A DNA stretch of 52,116 bases from a virus, in IMG/VR virus record IMGVR_UViG_3300043438_002211, positions 1 to 52,116 of that record; one strand, given 5' to 3'. Below the pieces are notes generated by a model. That model worked only from the letters and a program-made list of their open reading frames with translations, was not told the DNA's origin and did no database searches. Below, piece by piece: positions 39,914-47,797 of the stretch. The stretch's first letter is position 1, and the number at the start of each line of letters is the position of its first letter. The position numbers were made by a program, and so were the translations under genes.

Positions 39914-40147
39914 ATGACATTTTTAGCAGTTTCTTTATTAGTTTTTAGTATTACTATACTATCTATGATTATTTTGGGGTTAATTTGGTGGAAAAAGTAC
40001 GGTAAAGGACTATTTTCTACTATGAAAAACCTAAATAACATGCCAAATCCCGAAAATTTTATGAAAAATATGGGGAATATGGGGAATTTAGGTGATTTTA
40101 ACAAAAGAATGGGTCAATTTATGAAAAATATGGACAAATTTAAGTAA
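39914..40147 (+). CDS. single-pass membrane protein with Met/Asn-rich tail, 77 aa
   Basis: Residues 2-26 form a membrane helix (FLAVSLLVFSITILSMIIL...), followed by WWKKYGKG and a tail of NM/NMGN repeats (NMPNPENFMKNMGNMGNLG). Low complexity; function unknown. Confidence 0.65.
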   Translation: MTFLAVSLLVFSITILSMIILGLIWWKKYGKGLFSTMKNLNNMPNPENFMKNMGNMGNLGDFNKRMGQFMKNMDKFK

Positions 40148-40200
40148 AAAACCCTCAAAATTAGCCATTTAATGGTCTTTTTTTGTCTATATATAGAGTA

Positions 40201-40228
40201 AAAAACCTCCTTTTTGGGGGTTTTTTTG
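40201..40228 (+). terminator. intrinsic terminator
   Basis: AAAAACCTCC-TTTT-GGGGGTTTTT-type hairpin with flanking A and T runs, usable in both directions. Confidence 0.7.
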
Positions 40229-40245
40229 GTATAAATAGGTGTTTT

Positions 40246-40506
40246 TTAGTTGTTTTCTGAGGTTTCTTCCTTAAAGAAGTTAGTTAAGAATTTACCCAAA
40301 ACACCTAATATTATGGATGTTACTATCAATCCTTTGATTTCTGACGTTGTAAACACCTCTTTTAGGTTGTCAAATTGCCATAAACCACCTATTGCAATGA
40401 CTGATGATGAGGCTAAAAGAGCGTCACCAAACTTTCTCCACTTTTTTGGGGTTGGTTTCCAATAACGACAGACCAATTCTTTAAATTTCTCCATATTGTG
40501 CAACAT
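40246..40506 (-). CDS. putative holin, 86 aa
   Basis: YWKPTPKKWRKFGDALLASS followed by a hydrophobic segment, and a second (GLIVTSIILGVLGKFLTNFF) before a short charged tail. The WKPTPKKWRK.GDALL motif is one I recall from holins of Bacteroidota phages; two membrane spans and 80-90 residues fit. An internal ATG at 40494 (MEKFKE) could also start it. It would form pores that release the endolysin. It is separated from the lysozyme gene by 30 kb. Confidence 0.65.
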   Translation of the reverse strand: MLHNMEKFKELVCRYWKPTPKKWRKFGDALLASSSVIAIGGLWQFDNLKEVFTTSEIKGLIVTSIILGVLGKFLTNFFKEETSENN

Positions 40507-40544
40507 TTAATTTTGTGTTGTTACCTTGTGATGGGTTTTTGAGA

Positions 40545-41078
40545 TTATAATCCTTTTACAAGGTTAAGTGATTGTTTTAAATACTCCTTTGCTCTTGGGG
40601 ATGGAGTATACTCATCTTCTTTAGTTTGTAGATTCAACACTTTTTCAATGTCTTTAACTAACTCAGTACCGTGCTCACTTTCCTTATATAATTCGATGAT
40701 CTTATCCATCGCTTTGTTACAATCGCCTGTTGTCTCATCATAATAATTTTTATTACGAAACCTGTTAAGGTTATTCATCATTTCGTAAGCCAAATGAGAA
40801 CCACCATCCTTAATATCTTTAAACAATCTTAGGTTATTCAAAATACCTAAAGTATCGACCATAGAATTAACACCTGATAATCTTTTTGTTATACCTGGAG
40901 TATATCTTGAGAACTCATCCGCTCTACCGGCAATCTCATCTAACGAAATTACATTTTCAGGAACGCAACGAGCTTTTTTATCTTTCTTTTTAGTTTTTTC
41001 ATCTTCAGACGATTGTTCTGATAAAATAGATTTAATCATTCTTTCTAAATCTGACTCGGTTAATCTAATTGTTTTCAT
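40545..41078 (-). CDS. class C tagged protein, 177 aa
   Basis: MKTIRLTESDLERMIKSILS then EQSSEDEKTKKKDKK: class C tag with L-T-E and L-S-E sites, followed by a charged linker. The body is helical (DEIAGRADEFSRY...IDKIIELY-like segments) with two Cys. Function unknown. The tag occurs here on the opposite strand from most others, so tags are tied to the gene, not to a strand. Confidence 0.8.
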   Translation of the reverse strand: MKTIRLTESDLERMIKSILSEQSSEDEKTKKKDKKARCVPENVISLDEIAGRADEFSRYTPGITKRLSGVNSMVDTLGILNNLRLFKDIKDGGSHLAYEMMNNLNRFRNKNYYDETTGDCNKAMDKIIELYKESEHGTELVKDIEKVLNLQTKEDEYTPSPRAKEYLKQSLNLVKGL

Positions 41079-41132
41079 ATATCTTTTTTATTTAATCTTT
41101 TTAAGAGTATTTATTAATAAATATCACTAGGT

Positions 41133-41720
41133 ATGAGAATTTTAGAAAACATAGTTAGAAGGGCACTTAAAGAACATATTAATCACTCAATGAAGTTGAT
41201 TGAGGATACTAAAGTATCCGATATTCTTAAATATCATCTTGATAAAAAAATACCTTTATCTGAAACAAACCTTAAAACATATTCAAAATCACATCTTAAT
41301 TTAATAAATGAAGTGAGAGATCTTTTTATTAAAGGTAAGTTAGACATTAATGAAAATGACATTAAATTAATTGAATCCGATCTTGGAAAATCTATTATAT
41401 TAGAAAGTGGGGAACGAATCTATTTGGAGGTTCCAATGGAAGATACCGAATACCTATCTGAGGGTGAATATCAAGGGAGAAAAGTCCAACTTGGTAAGAT
41501 TATGCAAGGGGACATTAAAAAGTTCAAGGTATACGTTAAAAACGATAAAGGAAAGGTAGTTAAGGTAAACTTTGGTTTTGGTGGGAAATCCGCTAAAGGT
41601 AAAAGAATGGTTATAAAGAAAAATAACCCAAAAAGAAGAAAATCATTTAGAGCAAGACACAATTGTGCTAACCCAGGACCTAGATGGAAACCAAGATATT
41701 GGGCTTGTAAAACTTGGTAA
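41133..41720 (+). CDS. class B tagged protein with conserved Cys-rich basic tail, 195 aa
   Basis: MRILENIVRRALKEHINHSM is a class B tag. The C-terminal 65 residues (KFKVYVKNDKGKVVKVNFGF ... KRRKSFRARHNCANPGPRW, then YWACKTW) form a module I remember in many myophage proteins, usually with two Cys and one His; basic, possibly zinc-binding. Its role is not established. Late-type box 41108-41114. Confidence 0.8.
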   Translation: MRILENIVRRALKEHINHSMKLIEDTKVSDILKYHLDKKIPLSETNLKTYSKSHLNLINEVRDLFIKGKLDINENDIKLIESDLGKSIILESGERIYLEVPMEDTEYLSEGEYQGRKVQLGKIMQGDIKKFKVYVKNDKGKVVKVNFGFGGKSAKGKRMVIKKNNPKRRKSFRARHNCANPGPRWKPRYWACKTW

Positions 41721-41723
41721 TTT

Positions 41724-42338
41724 ATGTCAGTATTAATTGAAAGAATAGTAAGAAAAAATCTTAAGCGATACATTAACGAGACCGAGATCAAACCTTCTGA
41801 GTCGGCAGTTAAGAATATCTGTGATGCGGAAAAGTTTTGTAGTGCTCAAGGTAAAATAACATTTGGGCAATTAAGAGCGTTAGTCGAAACGGCAACCACT
41901 AAAAGATTATATAAACATATTGGTGAAGGTGGGTATAAGGCAATATTAAGATTACTACCTTGGTTCTTACCTCAATTATCAATTGCTGGATTCACAGGAT
42001 CAATTATTAGAGCAGCAAACAAAATATTAAGACCTACTTTAGAAGAAACCACAAACTATAAAACGTGGTGGGGTAAAACTATTATGAGATCTTTTGATTT
42101 AGCTGAAGGTGAATTAGGGATTAGTGACCCGTTAACAAAAATATTCTTTATATCAGATGGTCTATTAACATTAATGGATGACAGATTTAAAGTTAAATTC
42201 GCAAGATATATCTCCGAATTAGCGTCAGAAATGCCTGACGATCAAGAAGTTCCTGAATACTTTGTTGAAAATGAATTAAGACATTGGCTTAACGAGAAAT
42301 TCTTACTTGATCCCCCGTTACCCCCAAAAACAAATTAA
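41724..42338 (+). CDS. class B tagged conserved phage-type protein, 204 aa
   Basis: MSVLIERIVRKNLKRYINET is the tag with an I-N-E site. The body (KNICDAEKFCSAQGKITFGQ; RLLPWFLPQLSIAGFTGSII; LEETTNYKTWWGKTIMRSFD) is a distinct, well-formed globular sequence with a hydrophobic region, like hypothetical proteins of large Bacteroidota phages. Function unknown; three bases from the previous gene. Confidence 0.75.
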   Translation: MSVLIERIVRKNLKRYINETEIKPSESAVKNICDAEKFCSAQGKITFGQLRALVETATTKRLYKHIGEGGYKAILRLLPWFLPQLSIAGFTGSIIRAANKILRPTLEETTNYKTWWGKTIMRSFDLAEGELGISDPLTKIFFISDGLLTLMDDRFKVKFARYISELASEMPDDQEVPEYFVENELRHWLNEKFLLDPPLPPKTN

Positions 42339-42739
42339 TTTTCTTCCTCAATAATATTTGTCAATCTTATTCTACCCTTCTCCCCAATTGGAATTGGATT
42401 ACCATCCTCATCTATTGAAACGAATTTAATGTTTGTTTTTAATACAATACCTTGTTTACCGGTATATACATTATGAGCTCTTGCCTCCATATATAATGTA
42501 ACAGATGTTGTCCCCAACTTTGAAGGTTTACCATAGATCTTAAGTAATTGACCTTCCTTTGCTGGTTTCTCAAAGAAACACTTATCGATCGATACCGTAA
42601 CCATACGAGGGGTATCACATAGCTGCATTGAATATCCTGCCGCTGCGGCATCAATCCAAGCTAATAATTTTCCACCAAATAAATTCCCGTGAAAACCCAA
42701 ATCTGATTTTTTGATTGGGTGAGTGTTCAATAATTCCAT
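42335..42739 (-). CDS. hotdog-fold acyl-CoA thioesterase, 134 aa
   Basis: LGFHGNLFGGKLLAWIDAAA (N-x-x-G-G-x-L-L-x-x-x-D) is the active-site strand and helix of the YciA/BACH-like thioesterases; MVTVSIDKCFFEKPAKEGQL continues the fold. It would hydrolyse acyl-CoA or related thioesters. A metabolic gene of host type, on the minus strand between tagged operons. It overlaps the preceding tagged gene by four bases. Confidence 0.88.
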   Translation of the reverse strand: MELLNTHPIKKSDLGFHGNLFGGKLLAWIDAAAAGYSMQLCDTPRMVTVSIDKCFFEKPAKEGQLLKIYGKPSKLGTTSVTLYMEARAHNVYTGKQGIVLKTNIKFVSIDEDGNPIPIGEKGRIRLTNIIEEEN

Positions 42740-42788
42740 AATCTATATATTCTGTATAATTATAAAAATTAATCTTATATTTATCAAT

Positions 42789-43391
42789 ATGAATACTATT
42801 AGAAAATCGTTAATTTTGGAGGGAAACGCATTTAGAGAAGAAATAAGAACAATAGTTAGAGATATTGTAACAATGTTCAAATCTAAAGATGAGGGAGAAT
42901 ATTATTTACCGAATGAAGTTAACAATCAAGTTGAATATAGATTTAAGAACTTTAACCTTGAGGTTGAGTTAATTATCCAACCCAATGAGGACGTTGATGA
43001 TTTTTTAATGAATGCAGAATACTACAGGGACGAACATATTATTGCAATATTGATTGTTTATAACCCAAAAAAAAAGAATCAAATGTTGTATAATATAGTT
43101 GGCGAGTTAAATGAACTTGTTGCTCACGAATTACGACATATCTATCAGAAACACAATAATATTTACGACCTTAATGTTGAGGAGCCAGAGGAACCATTAG
43201 ATTACTACACTCAACCTCACGAATTAGATGCTCAAGTTGCCGGATTTAAAAGAATGTCAAAAATCACAAAAAGACCTTTTGAGGAAGTTGTTAGAAATTG
43301 GTTCAGAACACATAGAGATATTCATAATTTAACCAATGATGAAGAACAGGAAGTTATAAGTAAGATAATGGAGTTTAAATCTAAGATCTAA
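42789..43391 (+). CDS. HExxH-type zinc-peptidase-like protein, 200 aa
   Basis: Start at 42789 (MNTIRKSLILEGNAFREEIR), eleven codons after an upstream in-frame start that would precede the late-type box (42778-42784). Residues 113-117 are HELRH in ELVAHELRHIYQK, a zinc-binding helix; HELDAQVAGFK at 144-154 could give the third ligand. This fits small gluzincin-like metallopeptidases. I-L-E at residues 9-11 provides the tag-like site. Substrate unknown. Confidence 0.75.
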   Translation: MNTIRKSLILEGNAFREEIRTIVRDIVTMFKSKDEGEYYLPNEVNNQVEYRFKNFNLEVELIIQPNEDVDDFLMNAEYYRDEHIIAILIVYNPKKKNQMLYNIVGELNELVAHELRHIYQKHNNIYDLNVEEPEEPLDYYTQPHELDAQVAGFKRMSKITKRPFEEVVRNWFRTHRDIHNLTNDEEQEVISKIMEFKSKI

Positions 43392-44001
43392 ATCTTTTAA
43401 TTATTTTTTTAACTAACTCAAATATTATTGTTGAACTAACTGCGGTACCGGTATAACTAGCGATACCCTTAGCAATCATTGCCACTTGACTTGGATCTAA
43501 ATCCATATCCGATAACTCTTTTAACATTGGAACTAACGGAACCAAAAATGTGTAAGACAACATATTAGAAGTTCTAGAGAATGTTACATTCAAACTCTCA
43601 ATAAAATCAATGAACGATTCTTTTAGGTCAAACGATTTGCGTAAAGCTCTGTCAAAAAAAGTAACCAATCCTTTTTCTTTAATTAAAGTTAATACTTTGT
43701 TTATTTTTTCTTTATTCGAAGAAAAAAATGTCATAATAATACCAAAGGTTAATAACGTAATATCTGATTGACTTAAACTTGGGTACGTCCCCTCGAGGTA
43801 TCTCGAAATAGGACCAACAAACCCACCAATGGTAGGTCCCCACGTTAATGCGAATGAAAAATCCATTCCGTGTTGTTTTTTAATATCACCTACAACTCGT
43901 TTAACAAAACTTTTAGAGTCGTCAAAAGTACTTTCGATTTCATTTTTCTTCTCTTCGGTTAATAACTTAACGTACTGAGATTTGGTTATAATAACTTCCA
44001 T
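43381..44001 (-). CDS. class A tagged membrane protein, 206 aa
   Basis: MEVIITKSQYVKLLTEEKKN: class A tag, with Lys in place of the Glu after IIT but an L-L-T-E site after it. The body has several hydrophobic segments (FALTWGPTIGGFVGPISRYL; ITLLTFGIIMTFF; MLSYTFLVPLVPML; VAMIAKGIASYTGTAVSSTI) and resembles membrane proteins seen in large Bacteroidota phages. A TATTTAC variant of the late-type box lies upstream on the minus strand. Overlaps the convergent zinc-peptidase-like gene by 11 bases. Confidence 0.8.
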   Translation of the reverse strand: MEVIITKSQYVKLLTEEKKNEIESTFDDSKSFVKRVVGDIKKQHGMDFSFALTWGPTIGGFVGPISRYLEGTYPSLSQSDITLLTFGIIMTFFSSNKEKINKVLTLIKEKGLVTFFDRALRKSFDLKESFIDFIESLNVTFSRTSNMLSYTFLVPLVPMLKELSDMDLDPSQVAMIAKGIASYTGTAVSSTIIFELVKKIIKRFRS

Positions 44002-44114
44002 ATTACTAGTAAATATCTTTAAATTTTATAATAATTTATTTAACAGATATTTAAATTATATTCTACTTACAAAAATTTGTGTAGAAAAATGATATTTATT
44101 ATAAAACAAATCTT

Positions 44115-44672
44115 ATGAACGCGTACTTTTTTAAAATGACAAATGAGGAAAGAGAAAATATTCTCGACCAACACAAACATCTTTATGATGGTTATGTTAC
44201 AAAATATAATCAAGAAAGTAATATGACTCCTCTGTATGTTCAAGATCTTGCAAACGATAAAAACGGAATTACCTTGAATAATAAAGGTGAAGTTAAGACA
44301 TATAGAAATGTTGGGATCAACGAATCTCCTTTGGATAGGATTGCTGATGGTGATACTGACTTAGAAAATGGGACCGTGGATTTAGATGATGCTAACAACG
44401 ATAGAGAAGAAGTTGATGCAATCATTGATAACGATAGATATCCATCACCAAGTGAGGATGACTCTTTAAGAGATTTTGCTGGTGAAATGGAATTAAATAA
44501 TGATGAATACGAATACGATATTGATGAATTAGAAGATTATTCTTCTGAAGAAATGGGAGAAGGATTTAGTGAGGAAGTGTATGATGAAATCGATGAAGAC
44601 GACTTACCTGAATTCAAATCAAAACTACAAGAATCGTTAGATATGTTCAGAAGATTCGGAAACTACAATTAA
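44115..44672 (+). CDS. class D acidic protein, 185 aa
   Basis: MNAYFFKMTNEERENILDQH then KHLYDGYV: class D motif. A long, very acidic low-complexity region follows (ELNNDEYEYDIDELEDYSSE), ending LPEFKSKLQESLDMFRRFGN. This last segment resembles the FK.LLES motif of 19812 and 32046, here at the C-terminus. Acidic extended proteins of this kind serve as scaffolds or core proteins in phage heads; that role is inference. Late-type box 44093-44099. Confidence 0.8.
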   Translation: MNAYFFKMTNEERENILDQHKHLYDGYVTKYNQESNMTPLYVQDLANDKNGITLNNKGEVKTYRNVGINESPLDRIADGDTDLENGTVDLDDANNDREEVDAIIDNDRYPSPSEDDSLRDFAGEMELNNDEYEYDIDELEDYSSEEMGEGFSEEVYDEIDEDDLPEFKSKLQESLDMFRRFGNYN

Positions 44673-44675
44673 GAA

Positions 44676-44975
44676 ATGGAAATACAAGAATTAATATTCT
44701 TCTACTTACACGAAAACACAAGTATGGTAGAAGTTCAGTTTAGATTGAATGTTGATTCTGAAGAAGAATTGAGAACTGATTTTATCCATTTGGATGAAGC
44801 CAACGACTTCGGATATGAATTATTAATGGAGGACTATAACCTTCAAGAAGATGAGGAAGAAGACGAATTCTATTGGTTGGAGTCCCCTTCGGTTGATGAG
44901 GATGTTCTTTTATCGTTTCTCAATGAATACTATATTATAAATCCCGATAAATTACCTAAACCCGAGTTGATCTAA
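44676..44975 (+). CDS. hypothetical acidic protein, 99 aa
   Basis: MEIQELIFFYLHENTSMVEV, then a strongly acidic centre (LQEDEEEDEFYWLESPSVDE). Three bases after the class D gene, so co-expressed. Convergent overlap of four bases with the lipoprotein gene. Unknown function. Confidence 0.7.
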   Translation: MEIQELIFFYLHENTSMVEVQFRLNVDSEEELRTDFIHLDEANDFGYELLMEDYNLQEDEEEDEFYWLESPSVDEDVLLSFLNEYYIINPDKLPKPELI

Positions 44976-45472
44976 GGACCAACTCGAGTTAAGTACATTG
45001 TTGTAGATTCCCCGCTAGAACTTGATCCGTAGTCGTAACTTCCTGAAGTTCTAATAACCAAACTCTCAACACCATCGTCAATAATTTTCCATACACGACG
45101 AGTCCCATCGTAATCAAAAACAATATATCCATACTCATAAAGGCTATTGTGACCCTGAACGTAGTAAGTGAATTTTTTATTCCAAGTAGTTGACCCATCA
45201 ACGTTATTAGTTGGATTAAAGTAGATTACACTATAATCTAATGCCATTTTGGTGAATCCTACTTGAATGGAGTCAATTGGTTTTGTCTCACTTGGGTTAA
45301 CATATAAGTCACCAGGGTAAAACACTTGGTTTTGAGATTGATTGTCTCTGTTGTCATAAGTTATCTTATCGATAACATACTCACCACTCAAACTTAATGA
45401 GACAGGTTCACCATATTTAACACAAGATGTTAAAACAAATAAAGACAAAAGGATATAGAATATATTTTTCAT
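44972..45472 (-). CDS. putative lipoprotein, 166 aa
   Basis: MKNIFYILLSLFVLTSCVKY is a lipoprotein signal with lipobox LTSC (C17). The mature part has alternating polar/aromatic strands, a Ser/Gly-rich loop (YDYGSSSSGEST) and resembles lipocalin-like lipoproteins of Bacteroidota. Start 45472 is preferred because the 45499 ATG lies within the promoter region. TATCTTTG promoter upstream. Possibly host-derived; could be a superinfection-exclusion lipoprotein, but that is untested. Confidence 0.8.
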   Translation of the reverse strand: MKNIFYILLSLFVLTSCVKYGEPVSLSLSGEYVIDKITYDNRDNQSQNQVFYPGDLYVNPSETKPIDSIQVGFTKMALDYSVIYFNPTNNVDGSTTWNKKFTYYVQGHNSLYEYGYIVFDYDGTRRVWKIIDDGVESLVIRTSGSYDYGSSSSGESTTMYLTRVGP

Positions 45473-45488
45473 AATTTTTTTATTTCTA

Positions 45489-45496
45489 CAAAGATA
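45489..45496 (-). promoter_or_regulatory. Bacteroidota-type promoter for the lipoprotein
   Basis: Minus-strand TATCTTTG with TTG 18 bases further upstream (45515-45517). The leader to the start codon is 16 bases. Confidence 0.6.
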
Positions 45497-45534
45497 CACT
45501 TTTTTTCTAATTACAACGAATATTTATAAAAATA

Positions 45535-45780
45535 ATGGAAGTAGACGAAATAATATATCTTTTAAAGAGATACACCAAAAATGAACCTGAAGAAAATGGT
45601 GAGTTAGGTGAACAAGACGACGCTGCGGCATCGACATCAAGTGATGGTGGGTCAACATACCCTACGGTTACTAAGTGGGAAACTGGGTTAACAAGAAGTG
45701 TTGCAAATCAAATAGACCCAAAATCAAAGTGGAAAGATTTATATAAGGTAACGAGAGGTAAAGGTAATACTTTATTGTAA
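45535..45780 (+). CDS. conserved phage-type protein, 81 aa
   Basis: MEVDEIIYLLKRYTKNEPEE, then LGEQDDAAASTSSDGGSTYP and TVTKWETGLTRSVANQIDPK...TRGKGNTLL. The TKWETG...RGKGNTL end is one I associate with a hypothetical family of Bacteroidota jumbo phages. L-G-E site after the N-terminal helix. Late-type box 45521-45527. Unknown function. Confidence 0.75.
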   Translation: MEVDEIIYLLKRYTKNEPEENGELGEQDDAAASTSSDGGSTYPTVTKWETGLTRSVANQIDPKSKWKDLYKVTRGKGNTLL

Positions 45781-45882
45781 TTAGTTTTTGGGATAAAAAT
45801 TTTCCGAAAACTCCGATATTTATTTAAGAAACATTAATAAACACATTTATATAGTGTGCGATGAAATTTAATTAGTTAAGAT

Positions 45883-47034
45883 ATGAACATAGATAAAATG
45901 ATAAGACAAGCCATTTCAGAGGCTGACGAAAAAGTAAGAGGATTAAATTTTGAAGATCAAAGAGATCTATTAGAAAAAGGTAGATTAAACTGCCCTACTT
46001 TTGAAGCAAAAATTAAGGATAGAGTTGTAAAACGTTTAGAGACATCTGACATAGTTAAATTTCCAGGTTTAAAAGGTCAGACAGAAGCGGCTTACATATC
46101 GACGCCAGTACAACCTGATGGATCAATTATTATGTTTTTTGCAATAAAAGACCCATCAAGCCCAAAAACATCTTTTTTAACATATAATGTTAAATCTGGT
46201 ATGTCACCTAGAAAATACACCGAAGGGTGGGGTATAGATTGTGATTTTATGCAACAGACATCTGAGTTGGGTAAAGATACTATGAGTGAAGAACAAAGAA
46301 AAACTTTGGACTCATTCTTAGCGTCAAACAAAGATAATTATTATGAATTTGTGGATGATGCAAATCAAGGTGAATTTGTAAAAGTACCATATAGTGAGTT
46401 AACTTGGCCAAATTCAGGAAGACCTGTATTACCTAATTACAAAGGGTCTGGTTATTTATTTGTTCGTAAAAACTTAGAGAATGTTAACCAAGATTTGGCA
46501 AAACAAACTAGCGAGGTGTTAGAAAAACAAGGATTTACAAGAGTAGCACCTGAAGATGCGTCTTCACCTGAAGCAAATGCAGGTTTCTTCTTAAAAGATA
46601 TTGCTAAAGATTATCCAGCATTAGCTGAAATGGCAAAAAAATCACCAAACACAAAAGTTTGGCCTAAACCAGGAACGTTAATTATTCCAAGTAGAGGAGC
46701 GTGTAAAACGGCGATTAAATTATTATATAAATGTTCTAAGTCGTCATCAATATCATCGGAATGTCTTACTGACCTTTGGAAAAACAAAATGTTGGCATTA
46801 CAATGTGGTGACAGAAACTTCGTTGGTGGATCTTTAGGTATTGGGGATGAGTTTGATCAACTTACAATCGACAATAGTAGGTTTGGTTTGGCATCATTAA
46901 GAAATGCTCGTCAAAAAGGTTTCGATAGAAGTTCTGATAATCAGGGTCCTGACTTAAACATTAAGGAAAGTGTTGGGAGTGTAGTTTCTAAATTCCTTAA
47001 CGAAGAATTTAAAAGAAGAAATTTTAGATCTTAA
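45883..47034 (+). CDS. class B tagged protein, 383 aa
   Basis: MNIDKMIRQAISEADEKVRG is a class B variant with I-S-E. The body has a beta-rich first half (IMFFAIKDPSSPKTSFLTYN), a segment with a Cys pattern at 285-310 (GACKTAIKLLYKCSKSSSIS) and a C-terminal helix that ends KFLNEEFKRRNFRS, again with L-N-E-E. Domain not recognised. Late-type box at 45817-45823, 60 bases before the start. Confidence 0.8.
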   Translation: MNIDKMIRQAISEADEKVRGLNFEDQRDLLEKGRLNCPTFEAKIKDRVVKRLETSDIVKFPGLKGQTEAAYISTPVQPDGSIIMFFAIKDPSSPKTSFLTYNVKSGMSPRKYTEGWGIDCDFMQQTSELGKDTMSEEQRKTLDSFLASNKDNYYEFVDDANQGEFVKVPYSELTWPNSGRPVLPNYKGSGYLFVRKNLENVNQDLAKQTSEVLEKQGFTRVAPEDASSPEANAGFFLKDIAKDYPALAEMAKKSPNTKVWPKPGTLIIPSRGACKTAIKLLYKCSKSSSISSECLTDLWKNKMLALQCGDRNFVGGSLGIGDEFDQLTIDNSRFGLASLRNARQKGFDRSSDNQGPDLNIKESVGSVVSKFLNEEFKRRNFRS

Positions 47035-47035
47035 T

Positions 47036-47557
47036 ATGAAAAATAAAAACGAGGTTATTAATGCGTTGTCTAAAGAAATGGACAAACTTATTAGTGAGGG
47101 ACACGATAAGAAAGTAGTTCAAGAAAGTTTTTATGACTTACTTGGAGGTCTTAAGGGTAATGTAGGATCAGGAATTGTTCAAACATTTAAAAAAACAATC
47201 TTTAGTTATTTTATTTCAAAATTAGGAATTGACCCTAAATCATTTATGGGTAACGTATTATCGAATGCATTTGCAAACGTTGAGTTTAAAGATTATTATA
47301 GGCTTTTTACCGATTGTAATTTCACAACCGATATCCTCGCTAAAACATTATTAGAATCATTTATCGATAAATTTAGAATGCAAGCAGGGTTTGACTCCAT
47401 ATTGCATACAGCACTTAAAGAAGTTTTAGTTGAGACTGCAACAAATACCGATATGTATAAAGGATTATCGGGGAAACTTCACGGATTTGTGTGTCCGGCG
47501 CTGAAAGGTTTAACATCTAAAATAGATATAGAACCTTTAAAAAAAATAGCTAGATAG
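47036..47557 (+). CDS. hypothetical protein with hydrophobic helices, 173 aa
   Basis: MKNKNEVINALSKEMDKLIS then EGHDKKVVQESFYDLLGG; an I-S-E site near residue 21 places it with the tagged group. Gly-rich GGLKGNVGSGIVQTFKKTIF and amphipathic helices follow. One base after the 383-aa gene, so one transcript. Unknown function. Confidence 0.75.
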   Translation: MKNKNEVINALSKEMDKLISEGHDKKVVQESFYDLLGGLKGNVGSGIVQTFKKTIFSYFISKLGIDPKSFMGNVLSNAFANVEFKDYYRLFTDCNFTTDILAKTLLESFIDKFRMQAGFDSILHTALKEVLVETATNTDMYKGLSGKLHGFVCPALKGLTSKIDIEPLKKIAR

Positions 47558-47601
47558 TTAAATTAATTTTTAAAATATTTTTGTGGTTTAATAAAAAGTG
47601 T

Positions 47602-47609
47602 TATATTTG
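47602..47609 (+). promoter_or_regulatory. Bacteroidota-type promoter (TTG-N18-TATATTTG)
   Basis: TTG at 47581-47583 and TATATTTG at 47602-47609, 23 bases before the start at 47633. Confidence 0.6.
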
Positions 47610-47632
47610 TAGAAATAAAAACACAAAGAACT

Positions 47633-47797
47633 ATGAAAACTCTATTCAGTATTACCAAATTAGTATTAGGAATCGCAATCTTCTCAGCAGTAATGTACGT
47701 AGTGTGTGACGCTATGAAAAACGACGAAGACAACTTTGATGTTGACAAAGCATTTGAGGAAATGACAATCGGACCTGATCCCACACAATCAAAATAA
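47633..47797 (+). CDS. small membrane-anchored protein, 54 aa
   Basis: MKTLFSITKLVLGIAIFSAV, then MYVVCDAMKNDEDNFDVDKA and an acidic tail. One N-terminal membrane helix or signal anchor. It precedes the DUF2927-like exported protein, so the two may act together at the envelope. Own promoter at 47602. Confidence 0.65.
   Translation: MKTLFSITKLVLGIAIFSAVMYVVCDAMKNDEDNFDVDKAFEEMTIGPDPTQSK

Noticed and set aside
1297-45823. TATTTAT boxes as ribosome-binding sites
   Set aside because: Distance to the start varies from about 5 to 60 bases and the boxes are missing from genes inside operons, which fits promoters better than translation signals.
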